A DNA stretch of 64,000 nt, from the NCBI RefSeq assembly GCF_014651075.1, contig NZ_BMWE01000012.1:124001-188000 (forward strand). The letters run 5' to 3'. Under the pieces are notes generated by a model. That model had not been told where the DNA came from and did no database searches. It saw only the letters and a list, made by a program, of their open reading frames with translations. Source of the stretch: Streptomyces djakartensis (GTDB lineage Bacteria; Actinomycetota; Actinomycetes; Streptomycetales; Streptomycetaceae). Made by a program: the position numbers and the translations under genes. Below, one piece after another: positions 1 through 7,310 of this stretch (the first letter of the stretch is position 1; each line of letters opens with the position of its first letter).

Positions 1-1
1 G

Positions 2-547
2 GCGCCGACCGCCTCGGTCTTCAGCAAGTACGTGGCCGGCGACACCCAGGCGCTCGTCGACGCCGCAGCCCCCGACCTGTCCGACACGGCGGGCAACGCG
101 GCCTCGGAGAACAGCAACGCCGTCTACACGGCCGTGGAGTGCGCCGACGCCAAGTGGCCCACCGACTGGCGCACGTGGGACCGGGACAACACGCGGCTCC
201 ACAAGGACCACCCGTTCATGACCTGGGCCAACGCCTGGATGAACCTGCCGTGCGCCACCTGGCCGGCCAAGCAGCGGACGCCGCTGAACGTCAGGACCGG
301 CAAGGGCCTGCCCGGGGTGCTCATCGTCCAGTCCGAGCGGGACGCGGCCACCCCGTACGAGGGGGCCGTGGAACTGCACAAGCGGTTCAAGGGCTCCCGC
401 CTGATCACGGAGAAGGACGCGGGCTCCCACGGCGTCACCAGCCTGGTGAACCCCTGCATCAACCCCAGGGTGGACAGTTACCTGCTCACCGGCAAGCTGG
501 ACGGCGCCGACGTCACCTGCGCGCCGCACGCCACGCCGAAGCCGTAG
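2..547 (+). CDS. C-terminal part of secreted alpha/beta hydrolase (TAP-like)
   Basis: Truncated at the left edge; 181 residues remain, open in frame from base 2. The C-terminal half matches the TAP-like domain of Streptomyces tripeptidyl aminopeptidases and related secreted alpha/beta hydrolases. The stretch VLIVQSERDAATPY holds the catalytic-acid aspartate of this fold, and DAGSHGV holds the catalytic histidine. The nucleophile serine and any signal peptide lie outside the window. Cysteines near C-AT-WP, NPC and TCAP are typical of an exported, disulfide-containing enzyme. The substrate (peptide or ester) cannot be fixed from this part. A strong hairpin follows the stop. Confidence 0.85.
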   Translation, partial: APTASVFSKYVAGDTQALVDAAAPDLSDTAGNAASENSNAVYTAVECADAKWPTDWRTWDRDNTRLHKDHPFMTWANAWMNLPCATWPAKQRTPLNVRTGKGLPGVLIVQSERDAATPYEGAVELHKRFKGSRLITEKDAGSHGVTSLVNPCINPRVDSYLLTGKLDGADVTCAPHATPKP

Positions 548-585
548 CCGTACACCCGTACGGGCCGTACATCCGTACGGGGTGA

Positions 586-611
586 GGGGCGGCCGGGACA
601 CCGGCCGCCCC
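586..611. terminator. Perfect 11-bp hairpin between convergent genes
   Basis: GGGGCGGCCGG, loop GACA, CCGGCCGCCCC, followed by a pyrimidine-rich TTCCCCTTCC. It sits between the hydrolase stop and the convergent acyltransferase stop, so it can serve both directions. There is no long T-tract, as is usual in Streptomyces. Confidence 0.8.
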
Positions 612-695
612 TTCCCCTTCCTCAGGCCTGCCGGGCCGCGAAACAGGCGTCCTTCGCCGCGTGACCGAAGCCCCCGATCGCCACAGTGGCGGAGC

Positions 696-1415
696 TCAAC
701 TGAGGGGCATGCGGCGCAACTTCCGCTCCTTCGGGGCGGCGGCCTCCTCGGCCTTCACCACGGCCGCGTACCGGTCGACGTACTCCTGCCCGGAGAGCGA
801 GAGGATCGCGTACATGATCTCGTCGGTGACGGCGCGCAGGACGGCCTTCTCGTTCTCCATGCCCTCGTAGCGGGAGAAGTCGAGGGGCTCGCCGAAGCGG
901 ATCACCACGGGGTGGATGTTGGGGATGACCTTGCCGGGCGGCTGGGCCTCGAAGGTGCCGATCATCGCGCAGGGGACGACCGGGACCCCGGCCTTGAGGG
1001 CCATCACCGCGACACCCACCTTGCCCTTGTAGAGCCGGCCGTCGTGCGAGCGGGTGCCCTCGGGGTAGATGCCGAGCAACTCGCCCTTGCGCAGCACGCC
1101 GAGGCCCTCCCGGATCGCGGCCTGTCCCGCGTCCTTGCCGGAGCGGTCGACCGGGATCTGCCCCGCGCTGCGGAAGAAGAAGGCCGTCAGCCGGCCCCGG
1201 ACGCCCGGGCCCGTGAAGTACTCGGCCTTCGCGAGGAAGGTGATGCGCCGCTTGAGGATCGCGGGCATCAGGAAGTGGTCCGAGAACGACAGGTGGTTCC
1301 CGGCGATGACGGCCGCGCCCTCCGACGGCACGTGCTTCAGGCCTTCTATGCGCGGCCGGAAGACCAGCTTCAGCAGTGGGCCCAGCAGCACGTATTTCAG
1401 CAGGTGGTAGAACAA
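696..1415 (-). CDS. 1-acyl-sn-glycerol-3-phosphate acyltransferase family (PlsC-like)
   Basis: 239 residues. It would transfer an acyl chain from acyl-ACP or acyl-CoA to lysophosphatidic acid at the inner membrane face during phospholipid synthesis. The PlsC signature is clear: NHLSFSD with the HX4D catalytic pair (H41, D46) and PEGTRS (119-123). An N-terminal amphipathic or hydrophobic stretch (MFYHLLKYVLLGPLLKLVF) fits membrane association. The chosen start is TTG at 1415, preceded by GAGGAG about 8 nt upstream. Streptomyces carry several PlsC paralogues, so the exact acceptor lipid is not certain. It stands alone, convergent with the hydrolase. Confidence 0.9.
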   Translation of the reverse strand: MFYHLLKYVLLGPLLKLVFRPRIEGLKHVPSEGAAVIAGNHLSFSDHFLMPAILKRRITFLAKAEYFTGPGVRGRLTAFFFRSAGQIPVDRSGKDAGQAAIREGLGVLRKGELLGIYPEGTRSHDGRLYKGKVGVAVMALKAGVPVVPCAMIGTFEAQPPGKVIPNIHPVVIRFGEPLDFSRYEGMENEKAVLRAVTDEIMYAILSLSGQEYVDRYAAVVKAEEAAAPKERKLRRMPLS

Positions 1416-1615
1416 AGCGGGCGCTCCTCGACTCTCGCGGTGGACTCGCCGCCGCGTTCCAGCAGGTCAACCGGCTTGTCGTGGGGTGCCAGTCTAGGTG
1501 CAAGCGCGGCCGCCGGGCACCTGGTGGGGCGAGGCCGCGTCGATCCTTCACCGTTTGACTGACGGTCACTCAGGTGGGTGCGTCCGGTGGTGCTCATGGG
1601 AGTACTCTGCGAAGC

Positions 1616-2071
1616 ATGCGGATCGCTGTTTCCTCGGACATGGACGAGCCCGTCGCCCGCTTCCTGATGGCCGCGCTGCGCGACCGGGGACACGAGGTGC
1701 GCCCGCACGGCGCGCTGCGTCCCGGGGACGACGCGCAGTGGGCGGTGTGCTCCGAGGCGGCGGCACGCGAGGTCGCCGACCAGACGGCCGACCAGGCCGT
1801 GGTGTGCTGCTGGACCGGCACGGGCGCCTCCATCGCCGCGAACAAGGTGCCGGGCGTCCGGGCCGCGCTGTGCACGGACGCCTACACGGCCGAAGGGGCG
1901 CGTCGCTGGAACGACGCCAACGTGCTCGCGCTCAGCCTGCGGCTGACGTCCGAGCCGCTGCTGACGGAGATCCTCGACGCCTGGTTCGCCGGCCGGCCCA
2001 GCGGGGACGCCGAGGACCGGCAGAACGTGGACCGCGTCAGGCTGCTCGATCACGCAAAGGCCCGTCGGTAG
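1616..2071 (+). CDS. RpiB/LacAB-family sugar-phosphate isomerase-like protein
   Basis: 151 residues, the usual RpiB length. The family signature is present (GTGASIAANKVPGVRA at 68-83, then NDANVLALS at 100-108). Two positions that are normally histidine differ: the early SDH becomes SSDMD (residues 6-10), and the HND/HNDTN motif becomes WND (98-100). Cysteines 64-65 precede GTG where the RpiB base cysteine lies. Activity on ribose 5-phosphate is therefore doubtful, and another aldose/ketose phosphate or a regulatory role is possible. ATG at 1616 was chosen because a -10-like TACTCT (1603-1608) lies 7 nt upstream, suggesting a leaderless mRNA; an upstream in-frame start would overrun it. Confidence 0.8.
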   Translation: MRIAVSSDMDEPVARFLMAALRDRGHEVRPHGALRPGDDAQWAVCSEAAAREVADQTADQAVVCCWTGTGASIAANKVPGVRAALCTDAYTAEGARRWNDANVLALSLRLTSEPLLTEILDAWFAGRPSGDAEDRQNVDRVRLLDHAKARR

Positions 2072-2085
2072 CCCACCCGCGCGGG

Positions 2086-3336
2086 TCACAGCCGTACGAC
2101 AATGAGCGCCGTGTCGTCGGTCGCGCCGCCCGGCGGCAGCAGTTCCAGCAGGACGCTGTCGGCGAGGGCCTCGGGATCCTCGTCCCGGTGCCGGTACAGC
2201 GAGTCGGCGAGGCGCGCCAGACCGGTGTCGATGTCCTCGTCGCGCCGCTCGACCAGGCCGTCGGTGTACAGCACGAGTGTGGCGCCCGGCGCGAAGGTCG
2301 CTTCGGCCTGGGGTCTGGGGATGGGATCGGGGCGGGCGTCGAGCGGCGTGTCCGTGGCCCCGTCGAGGAACTCCGCACGGCCGTCCGGATGGACCAGCAC
2401 GGGCGGGAGATGGCCGGCGCTGCTGTAGGCGATGCAGTGCCGGCGGAAGTCGATGAAGGTCGTCACCGCGGTCGCCGACTCGGCGCCGTCGACCACGTTG
2501 GCGTAGCGCCCCAGTACGTCCAGCGCCTGCGCCGGGCCGTCCGCGACCCGGGAAGCCGCGCTGAGCGCGCTGCGCAGCTGGCCCATGACACCGGCGGCCG
2601 CCAGCCCGTGCCCGACCACGTCGCCCACGGACACGCCGACCCGGTGGCCGTCGACCAGCTCGACCAGGTCGTACCAGTCCCCGCACACGTTGAGCGCGCC
2701 CACGGCGGGCCGGTACCGCACGGCGGCCCGGTGGTGGTGGCTCACCTGCCGGCGGTCGGGCAGCATCGCCTCCTGCAGGGCCAGCGCCACCTCCCGCTCC
2801 CGGGAGTGCGCCCGCCGCAGCCGTTCGTTGAGCTCCTGGAGCTCTCGGGCGCGGGTGTACAGCTCGGCTTCCAGGACCCGGGCCCGGCTGCCCGTGCCGC
2901 TTCCGTCCCCTCCCGAGCGGCCCCGGGCCCGGATCAGCTCCGTGACCTCCTCGACACGGTGCAGGACCAGCACCACCTTGCCGTCGGGGCCGAGCAGCGG
3001 CGCGTTCACCGGGCTCCAGTAGCGCTCCTCCCAGTGCCCGGGCCGCTCGGGGTCCTCCACGTCGTAGCGCTGGAGCGCCATGGCGTCGCGCTCGCCGCTC
3101 GCCATGACCCGGTACAGCGAGGCCTCCAGGTTGCGCATCCCCGTCGCGGCCGGGTCATTGGGGTTGTCGGGGAAGACGTCGAACAGGTACTGGCCGATCA
3201 ACTGCTCTCGTGAGCGGCCCGAGCCCCGGACGAACTCCTCGTTGACGTCCGCGTAGACGAGTTCGGGCGTCAGCAGCGCCACCATGCCGGGCAGGGCCTG
3301 GAACACAGCCGCGTAGTCGATCGCCGTATCCGTCAT
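2086..3336 (-). CDS. PAS domain plus SpoIIE-type serine phosphatase
   Basis: 416 residues. An N-terminal PAS domain (about 8-125: VFQALPGMVALLTPELVYADVN and following) is joined by a charged coiled-coil-like linker (about 145-185) to a PP2C/SpoIIE phosphatase domain (about 190-416). Metal-binding motifs are visible: GDWYDLV, VGDVVGHG, YTDGLVERR and the terminal ATDDTALIV. Such proteins dephosphorylate anti-sigma-factor antagonists in partner-switching cascades, with the PAS domain sensing a ligand or redox state. No HATPase anti-sigma domain or STAS partner is encoded nearby, so the target is encoded elsewhere. Start ATG at 3336 has GAGGCGA upstream. Confidence 0.9.
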   Translation of the reverse strand: MTDTAIDYAAVFQALPGMVALLTPELVYADVNEEFVRGSGRSREQLIGQYLFDVFPDNPNDPAATGMRNLEASLYRVMASGERDAMALQRYDVEDPERPGHWEERYWSPVNAPLLGPDGKVVLVLHRVEEVTELIRARGRSGGDGSGTGSRARVLEAELYTRARELQELNERLRRAHSREREVALALQEAMLPDRRQVSHHHRAAVRYRPAVGALNVCGDWYDLVELVDGHRVGVSVGDVVGHGLAAAGVMGQLRSALSAASRVADGPAQALDVLGRYANVVDGAESATAVTTFIDFRRHCIAYSSAGHLPPVLVHPDGRAEFLDGATDTPLDARPDPIPRPQAEATFAPGATLVLYTDGLVERRDEDIDTGLARLADSLYRHRDEDPEALADSVLLELLPPGGATDDTALIVVRL

Positions 3337-3455
3337 GGCCGTCGCCTCACCAGTGCCGGGGGTCAGACCATTTTCCCACGGTATGACCGAAACCGGCTCT
3401 AGTTCACTCCAGCAGGTCCGTCAGGGGCAGCCCGGCCCGGATGATCTTCCCCTCC

Positions 3456-4673
3456 TCAGTCCAGGACCTTCTCCAGCGAGCCCAGCGCCGCCACGAGCTC
3501 GTCATCGGTGATGGTGAGCGGTGGGGCCAGGCGGATGGTCGAACCGTGGGTGTCCTTGACGAGGACTCCCTCCCGCATGAGGCGTTCGCTGATCTCGCGG
3601 CCCGTGCCGATCGCCGGATCGATGTCGACGCCCGCCCACAGGCCCCGCGAGCGGAAGCCCACGACGCCCTTGCCGACCAGCCGGGTCAGTCCTTCCCGGA
3701 GTGTCACGCCCAGTTCGGTCGCACGCCGCTGGAACTCACCCGTCTCCAGCAGTGCGACGACCGCCGTGCCGACCGCCGCCGCCAGCGGATTGCCGCCGAA
3801 GGTCGAGCCGTGCTCCCCGGGGTGCAGCACCCCGAGCACCTCCCGGCGCCCGACCACCGCGGACACCGGCACGATCCCGCCGCCCAGCGCCTTGCCCAGC
3901 AGCAGCACGTCCGGCACGACCGACTCGTGCTCGACCGCCAGCGTGCGGCCCGTACGGCCGAGCCCGGACTGGATCTCGTCCGCGACGAACAGGCACCCCT
4001 CGCGCCGGGTCAGCTCACGCACCCCGGCCAGGTAGCCGTCGTCCGGGACGATCACGCCCGCCTCGCCCTGGACCGGCTCGATCAGCACGGCCGCCGTGGT
4101 CTCGTCGACCGCCGCCTCCAGCGCCGCCAGATCGTTGTACGGCACGATCCGGAAGCCGGGTGTGAAGGGGCCGAACCCCGCTCGCGCCGTCTCGTCCGTG
4201 GAGAAGCTGACGATCGTCGTCGTACGGCCGTGGAAGTTGTCCGCCGCGACCACGATCGTCGCCCGGTCGGCCGGGACGCCCTTGACGTCGTAGGCCCACT
4301 TGCGGGCCACCTTCACCCCGCTCTCCACCGCCTCGGCGCCGGTGTTCATGGGCAGCACCATCTCCGTGCCGGTCAGCGCCGCCAGCCGCTCGGCGAACTC
4401 GGCGAGCCGGTCGTTGTGGAAGGCGCGTGAGGTGAGGGTCAGCCGGTCGAGCTGGCGGTGGGCCGCCTCGATCAGCGCCGGATGCCGGTGGCCGAAGTTC
4501 AGGGCCGAGTAGCCGGCCAGCATGTCGAGGTAGCGCCGCCCCTCCACGTCCTCCACCCAGGTGCCCTCGGCACGGGCGACGACCACCGGCAGCGGGTGGT
4601 AGGTGTGCGCGAGGATCGGCTCCTCCGCGCGGATGAGTTCCTCGGAGCCACGGGTACGGGCAGGTGCGGTCAT
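3456..4673 (-). CDS. rocD: Ornithine aminotransferase
   Basis: 405 residues. PLP enzyme converting ornithine and 2-oxoglutarate to glutamate semialdehyde and glutamate, feeding arginine/ornithine into glutamate and proline. Class III aminotransferase features: NTGAEAVE (110-117), LIEPVQGEAGV (197-207), VADEIQSGLGRTG (230-242, D232 binds the PLP nitrogen) and LLLGKALGGG with Schiff-base lysine K261. The start MTAPARTRG was chosen because its ATG overlaps the TGA of the upstream gene (ATGA), which implies translational coupling. Together with that gene it forms a short arginine-derivative catabolic unit. Confidence 0.93.
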   Translation of the reverse strand: MTAPARTRGSEELIRAEEPILAHTYHPLPVVVARAEGTWVEDVEGRRYLDMLAGYSALNFGHRHPALIEAAHRQLDRLTLTSRAFHNDRLAEFAERLAALTGTEMVLPMNTGAEAVESGVKVARKWAYDVKGVPADRATIVVAADNFHGRTTTIVSFSTDETARAGFGPFTPGFRIVPYNDLAALEAAVDETTAAVLIEPVQGEAGVIVPDDGYLAGVRELTRREGCLFVADEIQSGLGRTGRTLAVEHESVVPDVLLLGKALGGGIVPVSAVVGRREVLGVLHPGEHGSTFGGNPLAAAVGTAVVALLETGEFQRRATELGVTLREGLTRLVGKGVVGFRSRGLWAGVDIDPAIGTGREISERLMREGVLVKDTHGSTIRLAPPLTITDDELVAALGSLEKVLD

Positions 4674-5491
4674 GAGCGGATCTCCCGGATCTCCTGGGTG
4701 CAGCACTTGATGCCGCCACCCGCCTTGTGGAACTCGGACAGGTCGACGGGGACGGGGACGTAGCCACGGTCGGCGAGTTGCCCGGCCAGGCCCGTCGCCC
4801 CCGGCGAGATGAACACATGGCGTCCGTCGGAGACGGAGTTGAGCCCGAACGCCATCGCGTCCTCGTGGGTGGCGATCACCGCGTCCGGGTACAGCCGGGC
4901 CAGTACCTCGCGGCTGCCCGGCGAGAACGCCCCGGGGTAGTAGGCGACATTCTCCTCGTCGAGGACGAACAGCGCCGTGTCCAGATGGTAGAAGTACGGA
5001 TCCACCAGCGTCAGCCCGATCACCGGCACCCCGAAGTACTCCTGCACCTCAGTGTGGGCCTCCCGGGTGGTGCGGAAGCCCGTCCCGGCGAGGATCCAGC
5101 GGCTGGCCGGCACCAGGTCTCCCTCGCCCTCGCACACCGCCCCGGGATGGTGGACCTCGTAGCCCTCCGACTTGAACCAGGCCTCGTACGGCACGGACTC
5201 GGGACGCCGTTCGGGCGCGAGGAAGAGCGAGCCGAAGACGCGGCCGCCGACGACGACCGCCGCGTTCGCGGCGAAGACCATGTCGGGCAGGCCGGGAACG
5301 GGACGCACGGTGTCCACGGTATGGCCATGGGCCCGGTAGGTGTCGACCAGCGCCTGCCACTGGTCCAGGGCGCGGATGACGTCGACGGGTTCGTCGGGAT
5401 GCATCCACGGGTTGATCGCGTACTGCACGGCGAAGTGCCTGGGTTCGCAGACGAGGTAGCGCCGCCGGCGCGGCACACGGGAGTCGGGCAC
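4670..5491 (-). CDS. ddaH: N-dimethylarginine dimethylaminohydrolase family amidinotransferase
   Basis: 273 residues. Predicted to hydrolyse methylated arginine (or arginine) at the guanidino carbon, giving citrulline or an ornithine precursor. Pentein-fold motifs: LPDMVFAANAA (68-77), DPYFYHLDTALF with catalytic H169, and GGGIKCCT with nucleophile cysteine at 263/264. The GTG start at 5491 was preferred to the ATG at 5569 because GGAGGG lies 8 nt upstream and a promoter-like sequence falls between the two. The stop overlaps the next ATG. Placement before ornithine aminotransferase and after an AsnC/Lrp gene supports arginine-type catabolism; the exact substrate is inferred. Confidence 0.87.
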   Translation of the reverse strand: MPDSRVPRRRRYLVCEPRHFAVQYAINPWMHPDEPVDVIRALDQWQALVDTYRAHGHTVDTVRPVPGLPDMVFAANAAVVVGGRVFGSLFLAPERRPESVPYEAWFKSEGYEVHHPGAVCEGEGDLVPASRWILAGTGFRTTREAHTEVQEYFGVPVIGLTLVDPYFYHLDTALFVLDEENVAYYPGAFSPGSREVLARLYPDAVIATHEDAMAFGLNSVSDGRHVFISPGATGLAGQLADRGYVPVPVDLSEFHKAGGGIKCCTQEIREIRS

Positions 5492-5539
5492 AGAGGGGTC
5501 CCTCCGCTTCCTCACGGTGTGTGACGGGGTGTTGACACC

Positions 5540-5569
5540 AAGGTAGGAAGTGCCGGTGGCGGCCGACAA
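5540..5569 (-). promoter_or_regulatory. Candidate promoter of the ddaH-rocD unit
   Basis: On the minus strand TTGTCG (5569-5564), an 18-nt spacer and TACCTT (5545-5540) match the streptomycete housekeeping pattern. Predicted start near 5533 would give a leader of about 42 nt ending at the GGAGGG ribosome site. Confidence 0.55.
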
Positions 5570-5580
5570 GAATCATCAGT

Positions 5581-5594
5581 TGCGCGTCGGCGCA
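5581..5594. promoter_or_regulatory. Inverted repeat upstream of the ddaH promoter
   Basis: TGCGC-GTCG-GCGCA lies 12 bp upstream of the -35 hexamer, within the gap to the AsnC-type gene. Its place fits an activator or Lrp operator. Short GC-rich repeats arise easily by chance, so this is weak. Confidence 0.35.
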
Positions 5595-5649
5595 GGAACG
5601 CTGCGTCTTCGGGTCGCTCGACGCACGTCTGCTGCGCGCCGGCGTGGGG

Positions 5650-6135
5650 CTACTCCGGCGCGGGCTGGCTGGCACCCGCCTCCGGACTCTCCGGAAGCAG
5701 ATGGGACAGCACCATCACACTGATCGTCTTCCGGATGAACGGTTCCTGGCGGATCCGCTCCAGCACCTCCTCGAAGTGCTCCACGTCTCGCGCCCGCACG
5801 TGCAGCAGCGCGTCCGCGCCGCCGGTCACGGTCATCGCGGCGGTGATCTCCGGGTAGTCGCGCACGACCTCCGCCAGCCGCCGCGGCGGGGCCGCGCCCT
5901 CGCAGTACACCTCGACGTAGGCCTCCGTGCGCCAGCCCAGCGCGGACGGCTTCACCGTCGCGGTGAAACCGGTGATCACACCCGTCTCCCGCAGCCGGTC
6001 GACCCGGCGCTTCACCGCCGTGGCCGACAGCCCGACCGCCGTGCCGATCTCGGCGAACGACGTCCTGGCGTTCGCCATCAACGCGGTGATGATCTTCCGG
6101 TCGAGATCGTCGAACGGCGTGGACCTGCTGTTCAT
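5650..6135 (-). CDS. AsnC/Lrp-family transcriptional regulator
   Basis: 161 residues. N-terminal winged helix-turn-helix (about 9-60, recognition region SFAEIGTAVGLSATAVKRRV) and a C-terminal RAM effector domain (about 75-145, EVYCEGA, TGGADALLHVRARD). Lrp-type proteins form multimers and sense amino acids. It lies directly upstream of ddaH-rocD on the same strand, so control of arginine/ornithine catabolism is the likely role. ATG at 6135 was chosen; TACAGT lies only 6 nt upstream, so the mRNA may be leaderless, and the same bases lie in an inverted repeat suited to autoregulation. Confidence 0.9.
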   Translation of the reverse strand: MNSRSTPFDDLDRKIITALMANARTSFAEIGTAVGLSATAVKRRVDRLRETGVITGFTATVKPSALGWRTEAYVEVYCEGAAPPRRLAEVVRDYPEITAAMTVTGGADALLHVRARDVEHFEEVLERIRQEPFIRKTISVMVLSHLLPESPEAGASQPAPE

Positions 6136-6140
6136 GCGGG

Positions 6141-6183
6141 CACTGTAACCAGTGCCCGAACGCACTGATCGCCCCTTACACTC
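6141..6183. promoter_or_regulatory. Divergent promoter region between asnC-type and lytT-type genes
   Basis: The gap is only 54 bp. CACTG-TAAC-CAGTG (6141-6154) covers the -10-like TACAGT of the AsnC-type gene, and another CACTG follows at about 6163. On the plus strand TACACT (about 6178-6183) lies 6-7 nt before the ATG of the response regulator, again suggesting a leaderless start. One bound protein could affect both genes. Confidence 0.5.
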
Positions 6184-6189
6184 CGGGGC

Positions 6190-6939
6190 ATGCTGCGCGC
6201 CCTGGCTGTCGACGACGAACGCCCCTCGCTCGAGGAGCTGCTCTACCTGCTGCAGGCCGACCCCCGCATCGGGAGCGCGGAGGGCGCCGGCGACGCCACC
6301 GAGGCGCTGCGCCGCATCAACCGCGCCCTGGAGTCGGGCCCGGGCGGGCCCGAGGCGATCGACGTCGTCTTCCTCGACATCCAGATGCCCGGCCTCGACG
6401 GCCTGGATCTGGCCCGGCTGCTCACCGGGTTCGCCCGGCCGCCGCTCGTCGTGTTCGTCACCGCGCACGAGGACTTCGCCGTGCAGGCCTTCGATCTCAA
6501 GGCCGTGGACTACGTGCTCAAGCCGGTCCGCAAGGAGCGCCTGGCCGAGGCCGTCCGGCGGGCCGCCGAGCTGCGCGGTACCGCGACCCGCATACCCGTG
6601 AGCGAACCCGATCCCGACCACATACCCGTCGAGCTCGGCGGCGTGACCCGTTTCGTCGCCGTCGAGGACATCACCCACGTCGAGGCCCAGGGCGACTACG
6701 CCCGTCTGCACACCGACAGGGGCAGCCACCTGGTCCGGATCCCGCTGTCCACCCTCGAGGAGCGCTGGCGCTCCCGCGGCTTCGTCCGCATCCACCGCCG
6801 CCATCTGGTGGCCCTGCGCCACATCGGCGAACTCCGCCTCGACGCGGGCACCGTCAGCGTCCTCGTCGGCGCCGAGGAACTCCAGGTCAGCCGACGCCAC
6901 ACGCGCGAACTGCGCGACCTGCTCATGAGGAGAGGGTGA
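6190..6939 (+). CDS. LytR/AlgR-family response regulator (LytTR DNA-binding domain)
   Basis: 249 residues. Receiver domain 1-122 with acidic pair D8/D9, phospho-acceptor D63 in FLDIQMPG and the DYVLKPV lysine. The C-terminal LytTR domain (about 141-249) has the family's FVRIHRRHLV and LRLDAGTVSVL stretches. It pairs with the LytS-type kinase three genes downstream. The two enclose a small membrane protein and a symporter, so the system probably controls uptake of the symporter substrate, as LytSR-like systems do for pyruvate in other bacteria. The next gene starts within its stop (GTGA). Confidence 0.92.
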   Translation: MLRALAVDDERPSLEELLYLLQADPRIGSAEGAGDATEALRRINRALESGPGGPEAIDVVFLDIQMPGLDGLDLARLLTGFARPPLVVFVTAHEDFAVQAFDLKAVDYVLKPVRKERLAEAVRRAAELRGTATRIPVSEPDPDHIPVELGGVTRFVAVEDITHVEAQGDYARLHTDRGSHLVRIPLSTLEERWRSRGFVRIHRRHLVALRHIGELRLDAGTVSVLVGAEELQVSRRHTRELRDLLMRRG

Positions 6940-7301
6940 CGGTGCCCCAGGACCCCGCCGAACGCCGCGTCGTCGTCACCGGCCCGCCCCGCCGAAGCAG
7001 CCGTGCCACCGGGTACTACCGTCCGCGCACCGAGATCGACGAACAGACCACCCTCGGCCACACCTACGTCCGCTCCCTGATGCGCACCCAATTGCGCGCC
7101 GCCCTCGTCGTATCCGCGGTCCTCGGCCTCCTCGTGGGCCCGCTGCCCCTGCTGTTCGCGGTGCTGCCGGCCGCCGGACGCCTGGAATGGGCCGTCCTCG
7201 GCTTCGGCCTGTACGCCCCCCTGGTCCTGCTCGCCCGCTGGTACGTCCGTCGCGCCGAACGCAACGAACGCGACTTCGTACGCCTCGTCGAAGACCGCTG
7301 A
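6936..7301 (+). CDS. Small two-helix membrane protein (DUF485-like), symporter partner
   Basis: 121 residues: a basic N-terminus, two hydrophobic segments (about 54-77 and 84-102) and a charged tail (RRAERNERDFVRLVEDR). Layout and position match the DUF485 proteins encoded before acetate/monocarboxylate symporters (YjcH before ActP). Sequence similarity itself looks modest. GTG at 6936 overlaps the previous TGA and follows GAGGAG; a second GTG at 6942 is possible. It probably assists assembly or function of the transporter encoded 10 bp downstream. Confidence 0.75.
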   Translation: MTVPQDPAERRVVVTGPPRRSSRATGYYRPRTEIDEQTTLGHTYVRSLMRTQLRAALVVSAVLGLLVGPLPLLFAVLPAAGRLEWAVLGFGLYAPLVLLARWYVRRAERNERDFVRLVEDR

Positions 7302-7310
7302 GACACGCCG

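Noticed and set aside
622..1569. Alternative minus-strand frame over the acyltransferase
   Set aside because: Lacks HX4D and EGTR motifs, which are in the other frame; the short tail before 696 is not supported as a separate gene.
4674..4706. Longer rocD start at 4706
   Set aside because: Would add a non-conserved stretch; the ATGA overlap at 4670-4673 and family N-terminus favour 4673.
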